Made by a program: the position numbers and the translations under genes
DNA from: Candidatus Bathyarchaeota archaeon
Lineage (GTDB): Archaea > Thermoproteota > Bathyarchaeia > Bathyarchaeales > Bathyarchaeaceae
Direction of reading: 5' to 3'
NCBI GenBank assembly: GCA_026014605.1
Contig: JAOZIC010000113.1
Location: forward strand, 3,047-15,466
DNA length: 12,420 bases
The notes under the pieces: generated by a model
Told to the model about the DNA's origin: nothing
What the model saw: the letters and a program-made list of their open reading frames with translations, nothing else
Databases searched by the model: none
Shown here: positions 6,705 to 12,420 of the stretch, one piece after another
How positions within the stretch are numbered: the stretch's first letter is position 1
How the letters are laid out: every line of letters begins with the position of its first letter

Positions 6705-7568
6705 ATGGTGGTCCGTCAATCAACTCTATTAAAGGCTGACGAAGTCAAAGAAATAGAGGGAATTTTGTCTCAATACAACTCAGTTGGCATTGCCAGCTTA
6801 GAAAAAGTAAGGGCTGCCCAACTTCAAAGATTAAAGAAAAAACTTGACGAAAGCGCCTATTTGCGAGTTATCAAGAACTCGTTAATTAAACGCGCTCTTG
6901 CGAACGCAACCGACAAAGCCGGAATAGAAAAACTTGAACAGTATTTGACTGGTCCTAACCTGTTTGTTTTTACTAATCTTAATCCTTTCAAGCTTTCAAT
7001 TCTTTTAGACAAAAGCAAAGTCAAAGCAACCGCCCGAGCAGGCGATGTGGCCGCTTTTGATGTTACGGTTCCTGCAGGTAACACTGGGTTGCCTCCTGGT
7101 CCTATCATTAGCCAGTTTACTGCTTGTGGTTTGCGAACAAGAATTGAATCTGGAAGCGTATATGTTGCCAAAGACACAACTGTGGTCAAAGAAGGCGAAG
7201 AAATTTCTGCTCAGCTTGGCAGTTTGCTTGCAAAGCTTGGAATAAAACCAGTAGAAGTTGGTCTTAGCTTAAAACTCATCTATGACGATGGAGCTATCTT
7301 AACTGAGGATGACCTGACCATAGACCTTGTCGGCTTTAAACGAAGCGTTGAAGAAGCTCACCAGTTTGCTTTCAATTTGTCTGTGGAAGCAGCGTTTCCT
7401 ATGGCAGAAAACATAGAACTGCTTCTTAACAAGGCTCATCAGGAATCTTACAGTTTGGCGTTAGCTGCAGGTATTATGACGCCTGAGACTGTGGCTGACC
7501 TTATCCGAAAGGCTAACATGGAAATGTTAAGTCTTCAAGGAAAATTGGATGAAGTTCAGAAAAGTTGA
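6705..7568 (+). CDS. rpl10: Ribosomal stalk protein P0 (uL10), lacking the acidic C-terminal tail
   Basis: Anchors the GTPase stalk to 23S rRNA and carries L12 dimers. The rRNA-binding domain spans about 1-105 (with LRVIKNSLIKRAL at 53-65 and GPNLFVFT) plus the second half around 185-210. The archaeal/eukaryotic insertion domain is at about 106-180 (DVTVPAGNTGLPPGPIISQF, 119-138; KLGIKPVEVGLSL, 177-189). A long helical spine for L12 binding is at about 212-285. The protein stops at LDEVQKS, residue 287. Archaeal P0 usually runs to 310-340 residues and ends, like L12, in a charged stretch plus GLGxLFG; none is encoded here. Only 38 bases separate the stop from L12, so no frameshifted tail is hidden. 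AGGG lies seven bases before ATG 6705. Confidence 0.95.
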   Translation: MVVRQSTLLKADEVKEIEGILSQYNSVGIASLEKVRAAQLQRLKKKLDESAYLRVIKNSLIKRALANATDKAGIEKLEQYLTGPNLFVFTNLNPFKLSILLDKSKVKATARAGDVAAFDVTVPAGNTGLPPGPIISQFTACGLRTRIESGSVYVAKDTTVVKEGEEISAQLGSLLAKLGIKPVEVGLSLKLIYDDGAILTEDDLTIDLVGFKRSVEEAHQFAFNLSVEAAFPMAENIELLLNKAHQESYSLALAAGIMTPETVADLIRKANMEMLSLQGKLDEVQKS

Positions 7569-7606
7569 AAAGTAAGTATGTTGGAAAACATGGAGGGAAA
7601 ATGAAT

Positions 7607-7912
7607 ATGGAATACGTATATGCTGCGATGCTCCTACACAAGGCTGGAAAAGAAATAACCGAAAAATCCGTATCTGAAGTTCTCACTGCGGCAGGCGTAA
7701 CTGCTGATGCTGCACGAGTTAAAGCTTTAGTTGCGTCAATTGCTGAGGTTAACATCGAGGAAGCCATTAAAGCGGCACCTGCAATGATGTCAGCAGCACC
7801 AGTGGCTGCAGCAGCACCAGCTGAGGAAGAAAAGCCCGCAGAAGAAGAGGAAGAAGACGAGAGCAAGAAAGAAGAAGCAGCAATGGAAGGTTTAGGTTCC
7901 CTGTTCGGTTAA
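7607..7912 (+). CDS. rpl12: Stalk protein L12 (archaeal P1)
   Basis: Dimers of this acidic protein bind the P0 spine and recruit elongation and initiation GTPases. From ATG 7607 it has 101 residues. The N-terminal dimer domain is MEYVYAAMLLHKAGKEITEK, running to about 58. A flexible Ala/Pro hinge (AAPVAAAAPAEEEK) and an acidic run of Glu/Asp/Lys follow. The factor-binding tail MEGLGSLFG ends the protein. Homologues begin at MEYVYAA, and GGAGG (7592-7596) is ten bases before ATG 7607; ATG 7601 is the alternative and adds two residues. An even longer frame from TTG 7565 overlaps the end of rpl10 and is not credible. It is the last gene of the cluster, followed directly by a hairpin terminator. 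Confidence 0.95.
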   Translation: MEYVYAAMLLHKAGKEITEKSVSEVLTAAGVTADAARVKALVASIAEVNIEEAIKAAPAMMSAAPVAAAAPAEEEKPAEEEEEDESKKEEAAMEGLGSLFG

Positions 7913-7970
7913 ACGGCTTTTGTGCCGTTTTGTGAACGGTGGGAGGCTTTGCCTCTCTTTTATTCTTTTT
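7911..7970 (+). terminator. Double-hairpin terminator after rpl12
   Basis: AAACGGC (7911-7917) and GCCGTTT (7924-7930) form a 7-bp stem with a 6-base loop that begins within the stop codon. GAGGC (7943-7947) and GCCTC (7951-7955) form a second stem with a 3-base loop, followed by CTTTTATTCTTTTT. Stem plus T-tract marks the end of the ribosomal transcript. Confidence 0.6.
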
Positions 7971-8102
7971 GAAGCTTCGGTTTTCTTAGCTTTTGCAAGT
8001 TTGCATTTTGTGTTGTTTTATACTTTTTTGAACCAAAAGACCAGATTTTATGCCGAATTCTTGAAATCAAACCCTGCTACGGGGCTGGATGTTTTACGGT
8101 AT

Positions 8103-8110
8103 GGATATTA
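8103..8110 (+). promoter_or_regulatory. TATA-like box for alaS
   Basis: GGATATTA is centred about 29 bases before ATG 8136, so the transcript would start a few bases ahead of the ATG. No ribosome binding site is visible. alaS is thus probably transcribed separately from the stalk cluster. Confidence 0.4.
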
Positions 8111-8131
8111 AGCAGTTTTTACCACACTGCT
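8111..8131. repeat. Inverted repeat between alaS promoter and start codon
   Basis: Perfect 6-bp arms AGCAGT (8111-8116) and ACTGCT (8126-8131) flank a 9-base spacer. The repeat directly follows the TATA-like box and ends four bases before the alaS ATG, covering the predicted transcription start region. It could be an operator or simply chance. Confidence 0.35.
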
Positions 8132-8135
8132 ATCT

Positions 8136-9926
8136 ATGGTCATAGATTCAAAACAGCTAAAGACGTTATTCTTGGACTTCTTTACTGAAAACGAGCACAG
8201 TTTAATTCCCAATTCGCCTCTTATCCCAGAGTACGACCCAACCGTTCTTTTCACGCCTGCGGGTATGCACCCTCTTATTCCCTACTTTTTGGGTCAGCCT
8301 CATCCGCTTGGAACAAAACTGGTGAACGTTCAGCGGTGTTTCCGAACAGGGGACATCGAATGTGTTGGAGACAGTTCTCATTTGACCTTTTTTGAGATGT
8401 TGGGTAACTGGTCGTTAGGTGACTACTTCAAGAAACAGGCAATCAGCCTAAGTTACGATTTTCTTACAAACAAACGTTGGCTTAACTTGGACAAAAAACG
8501 GTTGTCTGTAACCGTGTTCGCAGGCGACCAAGACGCTCCCAAAGACCTTGAAAGCTTTGAAGCATGGAGCAGTTGCGGTATTCCAGATGACCGAATATAC
8601 TTTTTGTCAAAAGAAGACAACTGGTGGGGACCCGTAGGCAACACCGGACCTTGCGGACCCTGCACTGAAATGTTTTATGACACCGGAAAACCTGCTTGCG
8701 GCCCAAATTGTCGTCCGGGATGTTCGTGTGGTAAATATTTTGAGCTTTGGAACGACGTTTTCATGGAGTATAACAAAACTCCTTCGGGCTGTTTTGAGTT
8801 TCTGAAACAAAAAAACGTAGACACCGGAATGGGCGTCGAACACACGGCTGCGATGCTTGAAGGCAAAGAAAACGTGTTTCAGATTGGTGCGGTTCGTCCA
8901 ATAGCGCAGAAGGTGGAGGACCTTGCCTCTATTACTGTGCCAGACGATGTTCAGGAACGTTCTATCAGAATTATAACTGACCATGTTCGTGCTGCAACGT
9001 TCTTTTTGGGTGACGAACGAGGCGTAAAACCCAGCAACAACGACCGTGGCTATGTTTTGCGTCGTTTGATTCGTCGTGCGATACGGTTTGGTCGGCTAAT
9101 TGGCATAGAACAGGATTTCTTGACTGACCTTGCAGACATTGTTATAACGCTTAACGAAGCTGACTACCCGCTGCTAAGAGAAAAACAGGCAAGCATCTTT
9201 GAGGAATTAAACAAAGAAGAGACCAAGTTCAAGCGGACTCTTGAGAAAGGTTTGCGCAAATTCCAGCGCATAGCAGAGAACTGTCCGAGAATTGATGGAA
9301 AAGATGCGTTTTTGCTGTTTCAGAGTTTTGGTTTTCCTATCGAGTTAACAAAAGAGCTTGCTGCAGAAGCTGGCGTTGAAGTTGATGTAACTGGCTTCAA
9401 TAACGAGTACGCATGCCATCAGAAAGTTTCAGCAAAAAGTGCAACAAAGCTGTTCAAGGGCGGTTTGAGTGACGCATCCGCTGAAACTAAGAAACTGCAC
9501 ACTGCAACGCATCTGCTCAATGAGGCTTTGCGTGTGGTTTTGAAAAAGAAGGACATTGTGCAACGTGGCTCTAATATTACTCCTGAGCGGTTGCGTTTTG
9601 ACTTTAATTTTGATAGGGCACTGACTCCTGAGGAAATTGTTGCGGTTGAAAAGCTGGTTAATGACCAAATCAAGAACGCTTTGCCCGTGGTACGGGAAGA
9701 GATGAGTGTTCAAGACGCCAAAACTAAAGGAGCGCAGGGTGTTTTTGATGACAAGTACGGTAACTCGGTGTCTGTTTACAGTGTAGGCGGTTTCTCCAAA
9801 GAGATTTGTGGTGGACCTCATGTGGAAAACACTTCTGAGTTGGGTGTTTTCAAAATCAAGAAACAAAAAGGCATTGCTTCTGGCGTTAGACGGATACGGG
9901 CAGTACTGCAAAAATGTGACCAATAG
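8136..9926 (+). CDS. alaS: Alanyl-tRNA synthetase, short bacterial/Patescibacteria-like form
   Basis: Charges tRNA-Ala and hydrolyses misacylated Ser/Gly-tRNA. The class II catalytic core is intact: DPTVLFTPAGMHPLIPYFLG (34-53), motif 2 region QRCFRTGDIECVGD then HLTFFEMLGNWSLGDYF (82-98), ELWNDVFMEY, MGVEHTAAML, and GYVLRRLIRRA (305-315). A cysteine cluster C188-x3-C192-x3-C196-x-C198 sits in the core. The editing domain has zinc ligands HTATH (455-459) and CGGPH (558-562). Typical AlaRS has about 850-900 residues; this one has 596. Only about 30 residues join the catalytic and editing parts, so the middle beta-barrel is missing, and it stops right after the editing domain (GVRRIRAVL), so the C-Ala/DHHA1 domain is absent. 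FFEMLGNWSLGDYF and ICGGPH are bacterial, CPR-like, unlike the archaeal FEMMAHHAF type. No frameshift is seen. Confidence 0.95.
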   Translation: MVIDSKQLKTLFLDFFTENEHSLIPNSPLIPEYDPTVLFTPAGMHPLIPYFLGQPHPLGTKLVNVQRCFRTGDIECVGDSSHLTFFEMLGNWSLGDYFKKQAISLSYDFLTNKRWLNLDKKRLSVTVFAGDQDAPKDLESFEAWSSCGIPDDRIYFLSKEDNWWGPVGNTGPCGPCTEMFYDTGKPACGPNCRPGCSCGKYFELWNDVFMEYNKTPSGCFEFLKQKNVDTGMGVEHTAAMLEGKENVFQIGAVRPIAQKVEDLASITVPDDVQERSIRIITDHVRAATFFLGDERGVKPSNNDRGYVLRRLIRRAIRFGRLIGIEQDFLTDLADIVITLNEADYPLLREKQASIFEELNKEETKFKRTLEKGLRKFQRIAENCPRIDGKDAFLLFQSFGFPIELTKELAAEAGVEVDVTGFNNEYACHQKVSAKSATKLFKGGLSDASAETKKLHTATHLLNEALRVVLKKKDIVQRGSNITPERLRFDFNFDRALTPEEIVAVEKLVNDQIKNALPVVREEMSVQDAKTKGAQGVFDDKYGNSVSVYSVGGFSKEICGGPHVENTSELGVFKIKKQKGIASGVRRIRAVLQKCDQ

Positions 9927-9946
9927 CAAAAGATTGGTTTGGTATA

Positions 9947-9999
9947 AAAAAAGGGATTTAACACAAATTCGTTTTGAATTCGGTTACTGTCCCTTTTTT
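9947..9999 (+). terminator. Long A/T-stem terminator after alaS
   Basis: Perfect 10-bp arms AAAAAAGGGA (9947-9956) and TCCCTTTTTT (9990-9999) enclose 33 bases, which contain a small inner hairpin AATTC-GTTTT-GAATT (about 9966-9980). A T-rich stretch (10001-10036) follows. The position 20 bases after the alaS stop fits a terminator. Confidence 0.55.
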
Positions 10000-10284
10000 A
10001 GTTCGTGTTTTTTCTTTTTTTGTTTGTTCTTTTTCGCTAATGACGGCAGTTCGGTTGTACCCCCTAGTTTTGCTTTCACTAAATCAGTGTACCGCGATAT
10101 GTACTATTTTAACTTGACAAGCAAGCCGTTTTTTGTCAACAACTAACGAACATAAAATGGTGTTTGGTAATGTTTTTCGGTGGGTTTTTGTGTCGAATCT
10201 GAGTGTTAAGTACCTATCTTTGTTGCTTGATATGTTAATCCGTATTTTGGGTATTTATCATATATTCTGTTTTGATATTACTTA
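10000..10284. other. AT-rich intergenic region with no recognisable gene
   Basis: The alaS-to-PKD gap totals 404 bases (9927-10330), flanked by a terminator and a promoter. The T-rich first part is followed by AT-rich sequence. A 7-bp inverted repeat TTGACAA (10114-10120) / TTGTCAA (10133-10139) with a 12-base spacer is the only structure I noted. Open frames such as 10133-10315 lack a binding site and give low-complexity hydrophobic peptides. No tRNA and no C/D-box guide RNA could be made out. Confidence 0.5.
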
Positions 10285-10293
10285 TTTTTATAT
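10285..10293 (+). promoter_or_regulatory. TATA-like box for the PKD-repeat gene
   Basis: TTTTTATAT places the transcription start near 10315. The short leader contains AAAGGGG (10318-10324), six bases ahead of GTG 10331, so promoter, leader and binding site are consistently spaced. A second AT-rich box (about 10258-10266) lies further upstream. Confidence 0.45.
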
Positions 10294-10330
10294 TCAAGAT
10301 TCTGTAATAATTTGATGAAAGGGGTTACCA

Positions 10331-12420
10331 GTGTTGAAAAAAATATTTGTCCTAACGTTAGTTGTATTATTATTGCTTGTTTTTGCTTCATCAATTGTTT
10401 ATGCTGCACCAACCACAACTTGCACTGTTAACATTTATCGCGTAGAGCGTATCGACCCCATTGAAAACTTTCTGGAAGGAGAAGCTGACTGGTTCTATAA
10501 AATCAGTGTTACCGACGATGTGCAAACACAAGAAATTACATTCAATAACGATTCCTATGACGGAAATGACACTGTGATTTTTAACCAATTTCATCAATTC
10601 ACGGTTCAATCCGTGAGTGTTGTAATTAGCATCTATTTGTACGAAGATGATGGTTTGCTCGGTTATGAAGAAGCAGACATCAGCGGAAACCCCTCCCGAG
10701 CAAGTATGACCATTTTGTATGACCTAGGAACAGGACAGTTTACTACTACTGACCTGCCTCAAGCAGACGGAGCTTACTACAAAGCTTCTGGAGATTTTGA
10801 TGGAAGTACAGGAATCGACCAAAACGATGCCAACCTGTGGTTTAGTATAACTGATAACTATCAACTGCCAGTTGCGAATGCAGGTCCAGACAGAACCGTG
10901 GTTTCTGGCGTTAAGATTAATTTTGATGGTTCAGTGTGTACGGCTAGTGCAGGCTCTGAGATTGTGACCTATCAATGGGATTTTGAGAATGATGGTCTTT
11001 TTGATGCTCAGGGTATTCAAACCAGTTACACGTTCCCGCAGCAAGGAACTTATGTTCTTGCTCTGAAAGTAACTGACAACTTTGGGCGAACTTCTACTGA
11101 CCTGTGTTTTATTTATGTTAACTCTCCCCCAGTTGCATTGTTTTCCTTTTCTCCGACTGAGCCAGAAGTCCGAGACATGATCAGTTTCACTGACGGGTCA
11201 ATGGATCCAGATGGAACAGTTACTGCTTGGTACTGGCAGTTTGGGGACGGCGGTTCATCTAATGAACGTCACCCGACTCATCAGTATTCAACAAATGGAA
11301 CATACCTTGTCAGATTAACAGTAACAGATGACGACGGTGCACAAGACACCATGGAGTTCTCAGTAACTGTTACTTCTACCTATGAGCTTCCAGTTGCAAA
11401 TGCTGGAGCAGACAAAACCATCTCAACAGGCGAGCGCGTTAATTTTGATGGTTCTGCTTCTACGGCTAGTACCGCTTCTATGATTGAGACTTACCAGTGG
11501 GACTTTGATGGTGACGGCGTTTTTGATGCAGAAGGTGTTCAGACCAGTTTTGCTTACACCGAAACAGGCACTTTCACTGTTGTTCTAAAAGTAACAGATG
11601 ACTATGACGAAACCTCCACCGACACCTGTGTTGTTGTGGTCACTAATGCGCCTCCAACCAGCCAGTTTACGTTTTCGCCGTCCAAGCCAACTATTTTGGA
11701 TACTGTAAACTTTTCAGAAACAGCCAGCGACGTAGACGGAACATTGACCTCTTGGAGCTGGGATTTTGGCGACGGCACAACCTCTGAAGAGCGTAACCCG
11801 TCTCATCAGTATGCCCAGAAAGGAGAATACACTGTCATGTTAACCGTAACCGACAACAACGGCGAACAAGACACCCAAACAACCAAAATAACCGTGGAAA
11901 ACCTTGAGCCAACCGCAGACTTTGACTGCGCCACTGCTAAACTCATAGCTGGCGAAACCGTCCAGTTTACCGACGACTCAACCGACCCAGAAGACGCGAT
12001 TGTGTCTTATCTTTGGGACTTTGGCGACGGTTACACTTCCACTAACAAAGATTCTACACACAAGTTTGAAACTGCAGGAACCTACCACGTCACCCTTACA
12101 GTAACCGATGACGAAGGCGCCACCGACGCAGTCTCTAAACCATTCACAATAGTTGACAACGCCGTTCCTGTGGCTAGTTTCGAATGCGACGTAACAGCAC
12201 CCGTAGCAGGAGACGAAATCGTTTTCGACGAATCCTCCCAAGACCAAGACGGAACCATAGTATCATGGAGCTGGGATTTCGGCGACGGCACAACCTCACA
12301 TGACCAAAACCCTTCCCACACCTATGAAGAGGCTGGCACATACACCGTTACACTAACGGTAATTGATGACCTCGGAGCCCAAAACACCTACACCATGAAC
12401 CTAGAAGTTGAACAAACCTT
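10331..12420 (+). CDS. Exported PKD-repeat surface protein (3' partial)
   Basis: The frame runs from GTG 10331 to the right edge without a stop: 696 codons visible, C-terminus and anchor unseen. Residues 1-25 form a signal peptide (LKKIF, a hydrophobic core rich in V/L, likely cut after VYA), so the protein is exported. Residues about 26-150 look like a beta-rich domain I cannot name. Residues 155-166 (DFDGSTGIDQND) resemble an EF-hand/dockerin calcium loop. Six PKD (Ig-like) domains follow at about 179-263, 264-350, 353-436, 437-523, 524-608 and 609-696, each with a WDFGDG-like strand and an LTVTDDxG-like end. Domains 1 and 3 share a longer WDF..DG.FDA variant. PKD arrays act as spacers or adhesion stalks on archaeal cell surfaces; ligand or enzyme activity is unknown. 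TTG 10334 is the alternative start. Confidence 0.88.
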   Translation, partial: MLKKIFVLTLVVLLLLVFASSIVYAAPTTTCTVNIYRVERIDPIENFLEGEADWFYKISVTDDVQTQEITFNNDSYDGNDTVIFNQFHQFTVQSVSVVISIYLYEDDGLLGYEEADISGNPSRASMTILYDLGTGQFTTTDLPQADGAYYKASGDFDGSTGIDQNDANLWFSITDNYQLPVANAGPDRTVVSGVKINFDGSVCTASAGSEIVTYQWDFENDGLFDAQGIQTSYTFPQQGTYVLALKVTDNFGRTSTDLCFIYVNSPPVALFSFSPTEPEVRDMISFTDGSMDPDGTVTAWYWQFGDGGSSNERHPTHQYSTNGTYLVRLTVTDDDGAQDTMEFSVTVTSTYELPVANAGADKTISTGERVNFDGSASTASTASMIETYQWDFDGDGVFDAEGVQTSFAYTETGTFTVVLKVTDDYDETSTDTCVVVVTNAPPTSQFTFSPSKPTILDTVNFSETASDVDGTLTSWSWDFGDGTTSEERNPSHQYAQKGEYTVMLTVTDNNGEQDTQTTKITVENLEPTADFDCATAKLIAGETVQFTDDSTDPEDAIVSYLWDFGDGYTSTNKDSTHKFETAGTYHVTLTVTDDEGATDAVSKPFTIVDNAVPVASFECDVTAPVAGDEIVFDESSQDQDGTIVSWSWDFGDGTTSHDQNPSHTYEEAGTYTVTLTVIDDLGAQNTYTMNLEVEQT
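10865..11908 (+). repeat. Tandem duplication of a two-PKD module, 522-base unit
   Basis: Copy 1 (10865-11386) and copy 2 (11387-11908) each encode a long-form PKD domain starting LPVANAG followed by a short-form one starting after a PP. The first domains keep DNA-level identity in patches, for example GTTAATTTTGATGGTTC in copy 2 against ATTAATTTTGATGGTTC in copy 1, and TACGGCTAGT in both. The exact 174-residue offset between the LPVANAG starts suggests duplication of the pair rather than of single domains. Confidence 0.6.

Noticed and set aside
7513..7866. Minus-strand open frame opposite rpl12
   Set aside because: Its poly-Ser/Ala peptide is the reverse of the Ala/Glu-rich L12 coding sequence.
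7920..8111. 63-residue plus-strand frame between rpl12 and alaS
   Set aside because: It starts inside the terminator hairpin, has no binding site and encodes a low-complexity phenylalanine-rich peptide.
9808..10146. Possible frameshifted continuation of alaS
   Set aside because: The frame overlapping the alaS end runs into T-rich DNA coding for Phe-rich peptide with no DHHA1-like sequence, so AlaRS truncation is not a simple frameshift.
10133..10315. 60-residue hydrophobic frame in the gap before the PKD gene
   Set aside because: It starts within an inverted repeat, has no ribosome binding site and overlaps the likely PKD promoter; the hydrophobicity follows from AT-rich DNA.
10311..10321. 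Box-C-like TTGATGAAA suggesting a C/D guide RNA
   Set aside because: No matching D, C' and D' boxes at proper spacing could be seen; the motif lies in the PKD leader beside its binding site.
11978..12321. Minus-strand open frames opposite the PKD gene
   Set aside because: They mirror the repeated Thr/Asp-rich PKD codons; the plus-strand frame is open for about 2.1 kb with signal peptide and domain structure.
10865..12420. Repeat pattern as a CRISPR array
   Set aside because: The repeats are long, diverged, in-frame protein domains, without short identical repeats and unique spacers.

Overview
The window is archaeal chromosomal DNA. The translation genes are archaeal in type and order: SecE, Spt5, L11, L1, P0/L10, and a stalk protein L12 ending in the archaeal GLGSLFG tail. 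There is also a DTD2-type D-aminoacyl-tRNA deacylase and a family B DNA polymerase closely resembling the crenarchaeal PolB1/Dpo1 group. TATA-like boxes lie 22-30 bases before start codons, and several starts are TTG or GTG. Together these point to the TACK side of the Archaea. With moderate GC and a PKD-repeat surface protein, a Bathyarchaeia-like lineage is my best guess, but that is inference and not proven by the sequence.

Layout, left to right. Bases 1-126 hold the end of a small cysteine-rich protein. Next comes polB1 (192-2870), convergent with an unrecognised small gene on the minus strand (2890-3249). That gene is divergent from dtdA (3429-4244). dtdA converges on mscL (minus strand, 4275-4667), which is divergent from the secretion/transcription/ribosome cluster secE-spt5-rpl11-rpl1-rpl10-rpl12 (4842-7912). 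The cluster ends at a hairpin terminator. A separate promoter then drives alaS (8136-9926), which ends at a long A/T-stem terminator. About 330 bases of AT-rich DNA follow, and then an exported PKD-repeat protein begins at 10331 and runs off the right edge.

How the genes fit together. SecE is the small protein-channel subunit. Spt5 couples RNA polymerase to elongation. L11, L1, P0 and L12 build the L1 stalk and the factor-recruiting GTPase stalk of the large ribosomal subunit. AlaRS and the D-aminoacyl-tRNA deacylase charge and proofread tRNA. PolB1 replicates DNA. MscL and the PKD protein act at the cell envelope.

Most of the window is housekeeping, but three things deserve attention. The AlaRS is a short (596-residue), bacterial, Patescibacteria-like form that lacks the middle beta-barrel and the C-terminal domain. 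The P0 protein lacks the acidic GLGxLFG tail normal in archaea, leaving L12 as the only carrier of it here. The PKD protein shows a recent-looking duplication of a two-domain, 522-base module. I saw no CRISPR array, insertion sequence, tRNA or rRNA, and no convincing new defence-type system.
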